The translations under genes were made by a program, and so were the position numbers. From Chitinophagaceae bacterium (GTDB taxonomy: Bacteria > Bacteroidota > Bacteroidia > Chitinophagales > Chitinophagaceae): 64,000 nt of DNA. Below are positions 17,166-26,274 of the stretch, piece after piece. Every line of letters begins with the position of its first letter. Position 1 is the stretch's first letter. The DNA lies in NCBI GenBank assembly GCA_016702745.1, contig JADJDJ010000002.1:372001-436000 (forward strand). The letters are read 5' to 3'. The notes below the pieces were generated by a model. It searched no databases. It was not told where the DNA came from and was given only the letters and a program-made list of their open reading frames with translations.

Positions 17166-18727
17166 TTCTTTTTGATTCCCTCTTTATGTTCTTTTATCAA
17201 TTCCATCGTGCGGATTACTTTGAAATCAGCGTTCTTTCTGATATCATCTACTGTTGGTAAGGCCAGCACTTCGGGCTGAACCCCTTTACCATTCTTCGGC
17301 GTATTCTTATCAATCACCAAACGGAACAAAGGAAGACGGAAACGGATACCGGTCTCCGGTAAGGTAGCATCCGGGATCAGCCAGGCAGAATTACCATAAG
17401 CACCCCCACCGGTTTCCTCACCTACGATGGTTACATTTTCCTGCTTCGCGAGGGCAGAGGCAAATAAAGTAGAAGCAGAAAAAGAATTGCCTCCGGTTAA
17501 AATATAAACCTGTCCGCCAAAATGATGAGTTTTCTTTGGCTTGAATGCATGCCGTTCAAAATACCCGAAATGATAATAGCCATCAGCACGTTTCTTTGTA
17601 AAGAACTGAATAAACAGTTTATTCCAGAAATGATCCTGAATATACCGGGCCCAGGGGCTGCCCTTTTTTACAGCGTACAATGAATCAGCAATTTTAAAAG
17701 ATTGATTGGCTATATAACGGGTGATCAGCGTGGAGTTGGTGACACTTCCGCCGCCATTACTCCTCAGGTCAATGATCAGGTGGGTGATCCCGTTTTTTTC
17801 AAGCGCTTCAAAAGACTGATGAAAGAATTTTTTCAGATTATACCCTTTTCCAAATGAGGCCAGATCCATCATGGCACTATGGTTGGCCGTATCCATTCTT
17901 AATAAGCGGATACTGTTTTTTCTCAACTCACGTTGCTGTTTTTTGGATGGCTGAGTCTGGGTGGTAGGCCTGAAAGCCCGGGTACCCCTGCCCACCGTAT
18001 CAGCGGCGGGATTGTAAACAGGAATGCTGATTTGTTTTGTAGTACCGGAACTGTCACGGTATTCAATCTGGTATTTTTCAGCAATACCGAATATATTGGT
18101 ATACAGGGATCCGAAAAGTCCCCGGTTACTGAGTGACTGATATTTGTGAGTGCTGTTATAGCCATCGGTAGAGATAAATTTGAACAATGAATCCACGATC
18201 AGCTCTTTGCTGCGGCCATTGATGGATAAAACCTCAGTTCCTCTCCGGAGAATACTGTCGCGGCGATTCAGATTGGCCGTGACCACCATCTTCATTTCAT
18301 CTGTTGCTCCATTCCCTCCCCATAATTTCATACTGAGGGGAAACATTTTACCCAATCGGGCGGTATCGCTGTATTTGTTCCAGGCTTTCGAGGGGCGGAC
18401 TGTTGTATGACCGCAATTTACTTTGGCCGTTACATAACTGAGAATTTTCCGGAACTGTGGTTCAGTGAGTGAATCCCTGAGTTGCCGGCTCCCCCAGTCC
18501 AAAAAGTAATCCATGCTGTCCTTAGCGGTATACCAGTAAAGTCCCGGGTGATGGGTTTCCAGCAGGGAGCGGTAAACCTGATAATCTTTCTGTAGTTCTT
18601 CGGGGGCATATTTTTTGGAAGCCGAAAAAGAAGCGCGTCCGGATCCGCATCCCGTTAAAAGGATCAGTATGAAAAAGCCAGTTACCCCTCCTGCGATACT
18701 GTTCATGGCTCTTCTGTTGCTGATCAT
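17162..18727 (-). CDS. S41-family (C-terminal processing) peptidase, lipoprotein
   Basis: The 521-residue envelope protease has a hydrophobic N-terminus followed by a lipobox LTGC (Cys27), so it is predicted to be lipid-anchored. The S41 catalytic core is visible: IDLRSNGGGS, then GGNSFSAS with probable nucleophile Ser417, then VGEETGGGAYGNS. Upstream is a recruiting domain (THHPGLYWYTAKDSMD, then VNCGHT) seen in S41 proteins of Bacteroidota. It lies 6 nt after thiL in a suhB-like/thiL/S41 unit. Metabolic kinases and this protease have no obvious shared role. It overlaps the convergent amidase stop by 4 nt. The substrate is unknown. Confidence 0.88.
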   Translation of the reverse strand: MISNRRAMNSIAGGVTGFFILILLTGCGSGRASFSASKKYAPEELQKDYQVYRSLLETHHPGLYWYTAKDSMDYFLDWGSRQLRDSLTEPQFRKILSYVTAKVNCGHTTVRPSKAWNKYSDTARLGKMFPLSMKLWGGNGATDEMKMVVTANLNRRDSILRRGTEVLSINGRSKELIVDSLFKFISTDGYNSTHKYQSLSNRGLFGSLYTNIFGIAEKYQIEYRDSSGTTKQISIPVYNPAADTVGRGTRAFRPTTQTQPSKKQQRELRKNSIRLLRMDTANHSAMMDLASFGKGYNLKKFFHQSFEALEKNGITHLIIDLRSNGGGSVTNSTLITRYIANQSFKIADSLYAVKKGSPWARYIQDHFWNKLFIQFFTKKRADGYYHFGYFERHAFKPKKTHHFGGQVYILTGGNSFSASTLFASALAKQENVTIVGEETGGGAYGNSAWLIPDATLPETGIRFRLPLFRLVIDKNTPKNGKGVQPEVLALPTVDDIRKNADFKVIRTMELIKEHKEGIKKN

Positions 18728-18733
18728 GTACGT

Positions 18734-19762
18734 TTATTTTAAATGATTCCAGCCCTGCGCAGTGATGGCATGCCGGCCTCCGCCTTTAGTGATGATATGT
18801 GCGCCCTGCTCCGGCTCCGTCATATAACCCACTACACTGATCTGTTCATTGAGTACCAGTTTATCGTATTCGGTTTGCGGGATCGTGAACAGCAATTCGT
18901 AATCTTCACCACCGCTCAGCGCACAGGCGGTAGGATCTATTTCAAATTTAAAGGCTGCTCTTTTCATTTCCTCGTGAACAGGGATTTTTTCTTCATACAA
19001 TACACAGCCCAGATTGCTTTGTTTACATATGTGGAGAATTTCGGAACTGAGTCCGTCGCTGATATCCATCATGGAAGTAGGAACAATCTCGCTGCTGGCG
19101 AAGAAATCAACAATATCTTTTCTTGCCTCCGGTTTGAGCATGCGGCCGATCACATAGGACTCTCCTTCCAGATCAGGTTGTACACCGGGGCTTTCCATGA
19201 AAATCTTTTTTTCCCTTTCCAGGAAAAGCAATCCCACATAGGCACCCCCCAGGTCGCCGCTTACACAAAGCAGGTCTCCCTTTTGAGCGGTACTTCTTTT
19301 TACATATTTATCAGGCGTCACTTCACCGATGGCGGTAACGGAAATGATAAAACCCTTTTGAGAAGAAGTGGTATCACCACCTACCAGGTCAACCCCGTAC
19401 CGGTTACAGGCTGCATAAACGCCTTCATAAAATTCATCCAGAGCTTCCACGCTGAAACGATTGCTGATACCCAGATTCAACAACACCTGAGTGGGTTGAG
19501 CATTCATGGCATATACATCACTCAGATTGACGGTGATGCTTTTGTATCCGAGGTGGCGAAGCGGAGTGTAGGTCAGATCAAAATGAACGCCTTCTACCAG
19601 GAGGTCGCTGGAAAGAACGGTTTGTTTTCCAAAATGATCGATCACGGCAGCATCATCTCCCACTCCTAAAATGGAGGAAGCATTATGCAACTCAATATTT
19701 TTAGTCAGGTGTTCGATCAGTCCGAATTCGCCAAGCGAACTGATTTCTGTACGATTACTCAT
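18734..19762 (-). CDS. thiL: Thiamine-monophosphate kinase
   Basis: ThiL phosphorylates thiamine monophosphate with ATP to give the cofactor thiamine diphosphate. The 342 residues match the family. Motifs seen are GVGDDAAVI near residue 34, SSDLLVEGVHFD near 51, SITVNLSDVYAMNAQP near 75 (the AIR-synthase-like core), MDISDGLSSE and SGGEDYELLFT. The ATG overlaps the end of the inositol-monophosphatase gene by 4 nt, so translation is probably coupled. Confidence 0.96.
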   Translation of the reverse strand: MSNRTEISSLGEFGLIEHLTKNIELHNASSILGVGDDAAVIDHFGKQTVLSSDLLVEGVHFDLTYTPLRHLGYKSITVNLSDVYAMNAQPTQVLLNLGISNRFSVEALDEFYEGVYAACNRYGVDLVGGDTTSSQKGFIISVTAIGEVTPDKYVKRSTAQKGDLLCVSGDLGGAYVGLLFLEREKKIFMESPGVQPDLEGESYVIGRMLKPEARKDIVDFFASSEIVPTSMMDISDGLSSEILHICKQSNLGCVLYEEKIPVHEEMKRAAFKFEIDPTACALSGGEDYELLFTIPQTEYDKLVLNEQISVVGYMTEPEQGAHIITKGGGRHAITAQGWNHLK

Positions 19763-20538
19763 AATTCTTTTCGGTTATTGATGACCTCCACCATTTCATC
19801 ATGGATTTTTCCGTTGGTGGCAAGTACTTTATGCTGATACACAGAAAAGGGTTGACCTTCATGATCGGTAACCCGGCCTCCGGCTTCTTCCACAATCAGG
19901 TAACCGGCAGCACTGTCCCAGGGTTCCAGTTTATGCTCATAAAATCCGTCGAAGCGCCCACAGGCCACCCAGCAAAGATCAATGGCGGCTGAACCCAATC
20001 GCCTGACGGGAACACCCTTGCGGACAAATCTTTCAAAAATCTCCAGTGGACCATTGGGCATATTGATATAGGTATAGGGAAAACCTGTTACCAGACAGGC
20101 ATTGATGGCATTGGTTTCGTTGCTGACTTGTATGGGCTGATCATTCAGGAATGCTCCCTTTCCTTTTTCTGCAAAAAAATATTCATTCAGATGGGGATTC
20201 AATACAGCGGCCATGATAATCACCCCTTTTTCTTCAATGGCAATAGAAACACAGTTTAATGGAATGCCATGTGCAAAATTCACGGTGCCGTCAATCGGAT
20301 CCACAATCCATTTGATAGAGGAAGTACCATTGCTGGCCCCGCTCTCTTCACCCAGTACCTGGTGATCCGGATAATGCCGGTGAATGACTTCAATGATTGC
20401 TTTTTCAGCGGCATGATCTGCCTCTGTCACCAGGTTGTTGACCCCCTCTTTATTACTGACCGTAAAACTTTTATTGAAAAAGCGGAGAATCTCCCGGGCT
20501 CCGGCCCCGGCAGCCTCTTTAAGCACCGATTTAAGCAT
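19759..20538 (-). CDS. Inositol monophosphatase family protein (SuhB-like)
   Basis: The 259-residue Mg-dependent phosphatase carries the two metal-binding signatures of the family: LGEESG and WIVDPIDGTVNFAHG, plus the C-terminal WDSAAGYLIVEEAGG. Such enzymes hydrolyse inositol phosphates and related sugar phosphates, and the exact substrate cannot be read from sequence. ATG 20538 is preferred over TTG 20544. It is the first gene of the suhB-like/thiL/S41 unit, and its last codons overlap thiL. Confidence 0.92.
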   Translation of the reverse strand: MLKSVLKEAAGAGAREILRFFNKSFTVSNKEGVNNLVTEADHAAEKAIIEVIHRHYPDHQVLGEESGASNGTSSIKWIVDPIDGTVNFAHGIPLNCVSIAIEEKGVIIMAAVLNPHLNEYFFAEKGKGAFLNDQPIQVSNETNAINACLVTGFPYTYINMPNGPLEIFERFVRKGVPVRRLGSAAIDLCWVACGRFDGFYEHKLEPWDSAAGYLIVEEAGGRVTDHEGQPFSVYQHKVLATNGKIHDEMVEVINNRKEL

Positions 20539-20637
20539 ACACAAAGATACCCGAAATGCCCTAGAGGCGAAGAGAAAGCAGCGCTCTTATTTTGAACAGA
20601 CGCCGAAAACTTCGTACTTCGTAACCAGCAGCCCGCT

Positions 20638-22584
20638 ATGCCGGTACTATCAGTCATCATAGTAAATTATAATGTTAAACACTTCCTGGAGCAGTGTATC
20701 TATTCTGTACTGGCAGCAGCCCGTGACCTGGAAACTGAAATCATTGTGGTTGATAATCACTCTTCAGATGGCAGTATGTTGTACCTGCCCCCCAAATTTC
20801 CAACCGTTCAGTTTAAAGAGAATAAAGAGAATACGGGATTTGCCAAAGCCTGTAACCAGGGCCTGGCGATGGCGAAAGGCCGGTATATTCTTTTTTTAAA
20901 TCCGGATACCATTGTGCCAGAAGACTGTTTTGTTCAATGTATTCAGTTTATGCAATCCAATCCCCGTGCCGGTGGTCTGGGGATCCGCATGATCGACGGC
21001 AGCGGAAAATTCTTAAAAGAATCCAAGCGGTCTTTTCCTTCACCGCTCACTTCATTATATAAACTTTTCGGGCTTTCCAGATTATTTCCGCATTCCAGTA
21101 TATTTTCCAGATACCATCTGGGGCATTTACCGGAACACAGTAACAATGAAGTGGATGTACTGGCCGGTGCATTCATGATGATTCCGAAAGAAGTGCTGGA
21201 TAAAACCGGTGGCTTTGATGAAAACTTTTTCATGTATGGAGAAGATGTGGACCTGAGTTTCAGGATCCAGCAGGCAGGTTATACCAATTACTATTTTGCC
21301 GGAAGCAGCATCATCCATTTCAAAGGAGAAAGTACCCGGAAAGGCAGTATGAATTATGTAAAAATGTTTTATAATGCCATGAGCCAGTTTGTACGTAAAC
21401 ATTATGGCGGAAGCAGGGCCTCTCTATTCACCAGTCTCATTCATACCGGTATCTGGTTCAGGCCCGGACTGACACCCTTCGGTGGCTTTATCCGACGTTT
21501 TGGTTTACCGCTGATTGATGCAGGACTGATTCTCTTATCGTTCTGGCTGATAAAAAATGGCTGGAACAGTTATGTGAAAACAGATGTGCATTATGAGAAC
21601 CGTTTACTCTGGATTGCCTTTCCCTCTTTTACCGTTTTTTACCTGCTGGCAGCTTATTATGCCGGTTTGTATGATCGCTGGTACAAAAGATCAGAACTGA
21701 TCAGTTCCACAATCATTGCCACATTGGTTTTACTGGCCGGTTATGCCCTCTTGCCCGAACAGTACCGTTTTTCGAGAGGAATTATCCTGTTTGGTGCACT
21801 GCTGTCCTTTATCATGATCAGTATCCTTCGCTGGCTGCTGGTAAGGTTTAATGTACTGGATACCCGAAGGGAAAAAGAAGCACAGCTCACCACGCTGGTG
21901 GTTGCAAGCCCGGAAGAATACAAGGAAGTATTGTCGCTATTACAACAGGCAGGGATTCAACAAAAAATGCTGGGCAGAATTGCAGTGGATGTGAATGACG
22001 GACAAGCTGCGGGATACTGGAAAAATCTGGACCAGCTGGTGGCAACCCTTCCCTATAAAGAAATCATTTACTGCAGTGGTACCCTCCGGTATGCAGATAT
22101 TCTGCAAAGCCTCCAACAACTGCCTGCAGGCACCCGTTCCGGTATCTGCGCATCCGGAAGCAGCAGCGTGGTGGGAAGCCGATCAGCCAATGTGGCCGGA
22201 GAATCCCTTTCAAAAGAAAATGGATTCAACCTGTCCAACCCCTATAACAAAAGGCTGAAACGATTAACAGATGTATCTGTCGCTTTTCTGAGCCTGCTAT
22301 TCTTTCCATTTCAGTTCCTGCTGCAACGAAAACCGCTTTCATTCCTGAAAAATTGTATCAGCGTACTGCTGGGTTCCCATACCTGGATCGGGTATGCCCT
22401 TCCCCAAAAAGGCCTTCCACCACTCCGGAAAGGAATCATGGCAGCTAATGGTATTCCTGTACAATTAAAACAGCCACTGACCGAGGAAAGCCTGCAGATG
22501 ATGGATCACTGGTATGCCAGGGATTATGACCCGGTTGATGAACTGAAGTTAATCCGGAAACTGTACAGGAGACTGGGGGGATAA
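20638..22584 (+). CDS. GT2 glycosyltransferase fused to a degenerate sugar-phosphate transferase-like membrane domain
   Basis: Residues 1-270 or so are a family 2 glycosyltransferase of the rhamnosyltransferase-like type (VIIVNYNVKHFLEQC, VVDNHSSDGS, FLNPDT around residue 88, DENFFMYGEDVDLSFRIQQAG). About four membrane helices follow (near residues 290-410) with a Rossmann-like segment after them. The last part resembles the end of WcaJ/PglC-type polyprenyl-phosphate sugar transferases: KRLTDVSVAFLSLLFFPF and DHWYARDYDPVDELKLIRKL. The catalytic Asp-Glu and the Pro-rich membrane-re-entrant core of true transferases do not stand out, so this half may be inactive. At 648 residues it is twice the size of a plain GT2. 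It probably adds a sugar to a surface glycan or lipid carrier. Confidence 0.82.
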   Translation: MPVLSVIIVNYNVKHFLEQCIYSVLAAARDLETEIIVVDNHSSDGSMLYLPPKFPTVQFKENKENTGFAKACNQGLAMAKGRYILFLNPDTIVPEDCFVQCIQFMQSNPRAGGLGIRMIDGSGKFLKESKRSFPSPLTSLYKLFGLSRLFPHSSIFSRYHLGHLPEHSNNEVDVLAGAFMMIPKEVLDKTGGFDENFFMYGEDVDLSFRIQQAGYTNYYFAGSSIIHFKGESTRKGSMNYVKMFYNAMSQFVRKHYGGSRASLFTSLIHTGIWFRPGLTPFGGFIRRFGLPLIDAGLILLSFWLIKNGWNSYVKTDVHYENRLLWIAFPSFTVFYLLAAYYAGLYDRWYKRSELISSTIIATLVLLAGYALLPEQYRFSRGIILFGALLSFIMISILRWLLVRFNVLDTRREKEAQLTTLVVASPEEYKEVLSLLQQAGIQQKMLGRIAVDVNDGQAAGYWKNLDQLVATLPYKEIIYCSGTLRYADILQSLQQLPAGTRSGICASGSSSVVGSRSANVAGESLSKENGFNLSNPYNKRLKRLTDVSVAFLSLLFFPFQFLLQRKPLSFLKNCISVLLGSHTWIGYALPQKGLPPLRKGIMAANGIPVQLKQPLTEESLQMMDHWYARDYDPVDELKLIRKLYRRLGG

Positions 22585-22661
22585 AGGAATTTCAGCATTA
22601 TATTGCAGCCGCCTTACGTAAATCATTGCGTATCTTTAAACACCACCACCGATCCGGCTTC

Positions 22662-24194
22662 ATGGCTACCATTATTGATATTAAATTGCCCAGGGCCATT
22701 GCGGCTGCATTAAGACTGCCGGTAAATGATGCCAGGAGACAGCAGCTCAGGGTATTGAAGAAACTCCTGAAAAAAGCAAGATTCACAGAATTTGGCCAGC
22801 ATTACCGTTTTGATGAGGCCTTACTCAATCGTCATCCTGCCAAAAAATTCCAGGAACTGGTTCCTGTACATGATTATAATAAAATCTATGAGGAGTGGTG
22901 GAAAAAAACCCTCGACGGGGTATCAGATGTGGCCTGGCCGGGCAAGATCAAGTATTATGCCCTGAGTTCAGGTACATCCGAAGCGGCCAGCAAGTATATA
23001 CCGGTGACCCGCGAGATGCTCCGCAGTAATACCGTTAACTATTTAAGGCAACTGTTAAGTCTGCTCAGTTACCAGGAAGCCAATAAAAGAGCGATCACCA
23101 AAGGTTTTCTGATGATTGGAGGTGCCACTGACCTCAAAAAAGGAAAAGCCGGCTGGTTTGCCGGTGATCTCAGCGGCATACTGGCGAAGAAAAGACCTTT
23201 CTGGTTCCAGAGTTTTTATAAACCCGGCGGACGAATTGCTGCCATGAGTGACTGGAATCAGAAACTTAATGAAATTGTGGAGCATGCCAGAGAATGGGAT
23301 ATCGGTTTTATTGTAGGGGTACCCGCCTGGTGCCAGATGTGTATGGAAATGGTGATCGAACAGTACAAGGTTAAAAACATACACGAAATCTGGCCCAACT
23401 TCAGCTTTTTTGTACACGGCGGCGTCGCTTTTGAACCGTATAAAAAAGGCTTTGAAAAACTGCTTGGCAAACCCATTGTATATATTGAAAATTATTTGTC
23501 GAGCGAAGGATTTATCGGCTACAAAACAAGGGAGCATGCAAAGGGCATGAAGCTGATTCTTGATAATAATATCTTTTTCGAGTTTGTTCCTTTTGATGAT
23601 AAGAATTTTGATAACGACGGACAGATCGTGGCTGATCCTGAGGCCCGCATGATTCACGAAGTGGAAGAAGGAAAGGAATACGCCTTGCTGATGAGCACCA
23701 ATTCCGGCGCCTGGCGTTACCTGATCGGTGATACCATCAAGTTTGTGGACCTGGAGAAAAGTGAAGTTGTGATTACGGGTCGTACCAAACATTTTTTGAG
23801 CCTGACCGGTGAACATCTCAGCGTGGAGAATATGAATAAAGCGATTGAACTGGTGAGTGAAGAATTTAATATCAGTATTCCCGAATACACCGTGGTGGGA
23901 TTCCCGTTTGAAAACTTCTTTGCCCACCGCTGGTATGTGGCTACCAATGATGCCGTGGATGCCAACCAGCTCAGGAACAGAATTGATGAACACCTGCGGG
24001 CATTGAATGATGATTATGCAACGGAAAGAGACAGCGCGCTCAAGGACGTATTCCTGGAAGTGTTGCCGGAGGAAAAATTCCTGAAGTTCATGGAACTGAA
24101 AGGGAAACTGGGCAGTCAGCATAAATTCCCGAGAGTGATGAAGGGTAAAATACTGGCGGACTGGGAAAAATTCCTCAGCAGCGGTACGGTTTAA
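22662..24194 (+). CDS. GH3-family (auxin-responsive-promoter-like) acyl-adenylase
   Basis: The 510-residue protein belongs to the GH3 family of the ANL adenylating enzymes, named from plant auxin-amino-acid synthetases. Visible signatures are YYALSSGTSEAASKYIPVT (phosphate-loop-like motif near residue 105), IENYLSSEGFIGYKT, SGAWRYLIGDTIKF and VITGRTKHFLSLTGEHLS. Bacteroidota commonly carry one copy. The acyl and amine substrates are unknown. ATG 22662 is chosen over TTG 22626. A TATCTTTA box (22631-22638) lies 23 nt upstream as a possible -7 element. Confidence 0.88.
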   Translation: MATIIDIKLPRAIAAALRLPVNDARRQQLRVLKKLLKKARFTEFGQHYRFDEALLNRHPAKKFQELVPVHDYNKIYEEWWKKTLDGVSDVAWPGKIKYYALSSGTSEAASKYIPVTREMLRSNTVNYLRQLLSLLSYQEANKRAITKGFLMIGGATDLKKGKAGWFAGDLSGILAKKRPFWFQSFYKPGGRIAAMSDWNQKLNEIVEHAREWDIGFIVGVPAWCQMCMEMVIEQYKVKNIHEIWPNFSFFVHGGVAFEPYKKGFEKLLGKPIVYIENYLSSEGFIGYKTREHAKGMKLILDNNIFFEFVPFDDKNFDNDGQIVADPEARMIHEVEEGKEYALLMSTNSGAWRYLIGDTIKFVDLEKSEVVITGRTKHFLSLTGEHLSVENMNKAIELVSEEFNISIPEYTVVGFPFENFFAHRWYVATNDAVDANQLRNRIDEHLRALNDDYATERDSALKDVFLEVLPEEKFLKFMELKGKLGSQHKFPRVMKGKILADWEKFLSSGTV

Positions 24195-24263
24195 CCGGTT
24201 GATTCCGGGAGAAGAAAAATTCCGGCCCTTGCAATAACAAGTACATTTTTTCTTTATCTCCAA

Positions 24264-24896
24264 ATGTTTGAAGCCATACTTAAAGGACTGGGTTTTGGTT
24301 TGTTACTGAGTATCTCGGTAGGTCCTGTGCTTTTTTCCATCATCAAGCAGAGTTTGAACAACGGTCCCCGGGGTGGTTTTGCTTTTATCCTGGGGGTTTC
24401 GGCAAGTGATATCTCTCTGTTACTGGTTGGCAACATTTTCACCGAACTGTTTAACAGCCTCAAACAATATAAAACCGAAATGGGTGTGGTGGGTTGTGTG
24501 TTCCTGGTTTCAATGGGGATCTACTTTCTTTTTTTTAAGAAAATAAAAGTAAATGAACAGGGAGAACAGGTGATTCGGTTCCGGAAAAGAGATACCGCCA
24601 AGATTTTTCTTTCCGGCTATTTCATGAATACCCTGAATCCCGCAGTATTCATTTTCTGGATTACCACATCAACCGCCGTGGCTGCTTATACTGTGAATCA
24701 CCGGATCATCGTTTTCACTACCTGTTTATGCTGGATGCTGGGTACCGATGTACTGAAAGTATTGCTGGCTGGCAAAATCCGGAACCGGTTAACACCGCAT
24801 AATATTCAAATCATTAATAAAATAAACGGCCTCTTACTGATTATTTTTGGGGTCGCCCTTGTCTGGGGTTTGATCATTTATGGAAAACGACTCTGA
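24264..24896 (+). CDS. LysE-family membrane exporter
   Basis: The 210-residue protein has about six transmembrane helices. It starts with the LysE/RhtB signature GFGLLLSISVGPVLFSIIKQS followed by GPRGGFAFILGVSASD. The family exports amino acids and related small molecules, and the substrate is unknown. A central basic loop (FFKKIKVNEQGEQVIRFRKR) separates the two helix groups. Its last 17 nt overlap the start of mtgA. Confidence 0.9.
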   Translation: MFEAILKGLGFGLLLSISVGPVLFSIIKQSLNNGPRGGFAFILGVSASDISLLLVGNIFTELFNSLKQYKTEMGVVGCVFLVSMGIYFLFFKKIKVNEQGEQVIRFRKRDTAKIFLSGYFMNTLNPAVFIFWITTSTAVAAYTVNHRIIVFTTCLCWMLGTDVLKVLLAGKIRNRLTPHNIQIINKINGLLLIIFGVALVWGLIIYGKRL

Positions 24897-25617
24897 AACA
24901 AGATCTGAAAAAATAAAGCAGCTTTTGCGACAGTGCTGGAGATGGACCAAAAAGATCTTTCTCTGGATTTTTGTTTTCCAGTTCTTTTATATCCTCCTGC
25001 TCAAATGGGTGAATCCTCCCATCACGATTACCCAGTTGGTGAGCTGGGTCAGCGGTCATGGTCTGAAAAGAGACTATGTAAGCCGTAGCAATATTTCTCC
25101 TCAGGCTGGTCTGGCCGTCATCGCCTCAGAAGACCAGTTGTTTCCGGATCATAAAGGGTTCGACTGGAAGAGTATCAAAAAAGCGATGGCTTATAATGAG
25201 AAAAAGCCGGGCAGGATACGCGGAGGCAGTACGATCAGTCAGCAGGTGGCCAAGAATGTTTTTTTATGGCAGGGAAGAAGCTGGATCCGAAAGGGGCTCG
25301 AAGTCTATTTTACATTTATGATTGAAACGATCTGGGGAAAGAAGAGAATTCTGGAAGTCTATCTCAATGTGATCGAAATGGGGGATGGTATTTTTGGTAT
25401 TGAAGCCGCCGCGCAGGCCTACTTTAATAAACCGGCCAAAAAACTGACGAAACAGGAGGCCTCCATGATAGCCGCCTGCTTACCCAATCCGAAAAGATAT
25501 AAAGTAAAACCGGCATCTGCCTGGTTACTGCGCAGGTCAAAAGCCATTCAGTTACAGATGGATTACCTGCATACCGATCCCGATATTATCCGGGTTACCG
25601 GACTTGCCCCTCCCTGA
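24880..25617 (+). CDS. mtgA: Monofunctional biosynthetic peptidoglycan transglycosylase
   Basis: MtgA polymerises lipid II into glycan strands. The 245-residue protein has one N-terminal membrane anchor (residues 25-45) and the GT51 domain: catalytic Glu84 in IASEDQLFPDHKG, RGGSTISQQVAKN, LEVYLNVIEMG, GIEAAAQAYFNK and MIAACLPNP. No transpeptidase domain follows, which fits the monofunctional type. Its start overlaps the LysE gene by 17 nt. Its end overlaps the convergent NadR-like gene by 23 nt. Confidence 0.95.
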   Translation: MENDSETRSEKIKQLLRQCWRWTKKIFLWIFVFQFFYILLLKWVNPPITITQLVSWVSGHGLKRDYVSRSNISPQAGLAVIASEDQLFPDHKGFDWKSIKKAMAYNEKKPGRIRGGSTISQQVAKNVFLWQGRSWIRKGLEVYFTFMIETIWGKKRILEVYLNVIEMGDGIFGIEAAAQAYFNKPAKKLTKQEASMIAACLPNPKRYKVKPASAWLLRRSKAIQLQMDYLHTDPDIIRVTGLAPP

Positions 25618-26218
25618 TTAATTTGTCAACAGCAGAAACAGCAGTGGAGAAGCGCTGTTCTGCATCACCCCGGATTTCCACCCAGGGAACCGGCTGGTTC
25701 ACCATGATATCTTTGTAAATACGGTAGAGTTTTTTGCGGGTTTCCAGATCGGGGTGTTCCCGGAGCACATCCTTTACCCAGGGCAGATCTGTATTACAAA
25801 GCAGGTAACAATCATATTTTCTCCTCACAATTTCGTCCAGAATAAACCGGTGGCAATTCCCAAAAACAAATTCACTCCACACTTTGGCCACATACATATC
25901 GGTATCTATAAAAAGAGGAATATGTCCTCCGCTTTCGAGCAGGGGCAGGCTATTGGTTTCCAGCTTGTCAAAATATTCATCTTCCAGGGCCAGTTGACCC
26001 CTGGCAATGGTGAGCAGGTCATCATATTCATAACTGGTGCCGTTATTTAGCAAAAATTCCCGGGCATATTCCGGGCACCAGCTGCTTTCATAATGACGCG
26101 CCAGCTGCTCACAGAGGGTGCTTTTACCCGTGCTTTCCGGGCCAATCACAACAATTTTCCTGATAGACAATAGGTGGCGTTTACCATTCAAAAATAACGG
26201 CTGCAGCCCAAACCCCAA
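25595..26218 (-). CDS. NadR-like AAA_28 kinase (probable nicotinamide riboside kinase)
   Basis: The protein resembles the ribosylnicotinamide-kinase domain of NadR: P-loop GPESTGKST, WCPEYAREFL, a DTDMYVAKVWSEFVFG segment, YLLCNTDLPWVKD (lid) and a C-terminal VEIRGDAEQRFSTA. This activity would make NMN from imported nicotinamide riboside, and a pnuC transporter gene lies about 4 kb away at 30245-30865. No in-frame ATG precedes the P-loop. TTG 26218 (207 residues) or TTG 26170 (191 residues, SIRKIVVIGPES) are the candidates, and the shorter fits the domain better. Confidence 0.82.
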   Translation of the reverse strand: MGFGLQPLFLNGKRHLLSIRKIVVIGPESTGKSTLCEQLARHYESSWCPEYAREFLLNNGTSYEYDDLLTIARGQLALEDEYFDKLETNSLPLLESGGHIPLFIDTDMYVAKVWSEFVFGNCHRFILDEIVRRKYDCYLLCNTDLPWVKDVLREHPDLETRKKLYRIYKDIMVNQPVPWVEIRGDAEQRFSTAVSAVDKLIREGQVR

Positions 26219-26274
26219 GTTTTACGGCAACAAAATGAATTGAGTTACTTTTACGCCGTTTTTAAACAAGCGGT

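Noticed and set aside
18743..19669. Open frame of 308 codons on the plus strand over thiL
   Set aside because: It is a shadow of the ThiL coding frame. The opposite strand has full ThiL motifs, and this one has none.
23055..24263. Open frame of 402 codons on the minus strand over the GH3-like gene
   Set aside because: It is antisense to a clearly conserved enzyme and shows no domain, signal peptide or credible start of its own.
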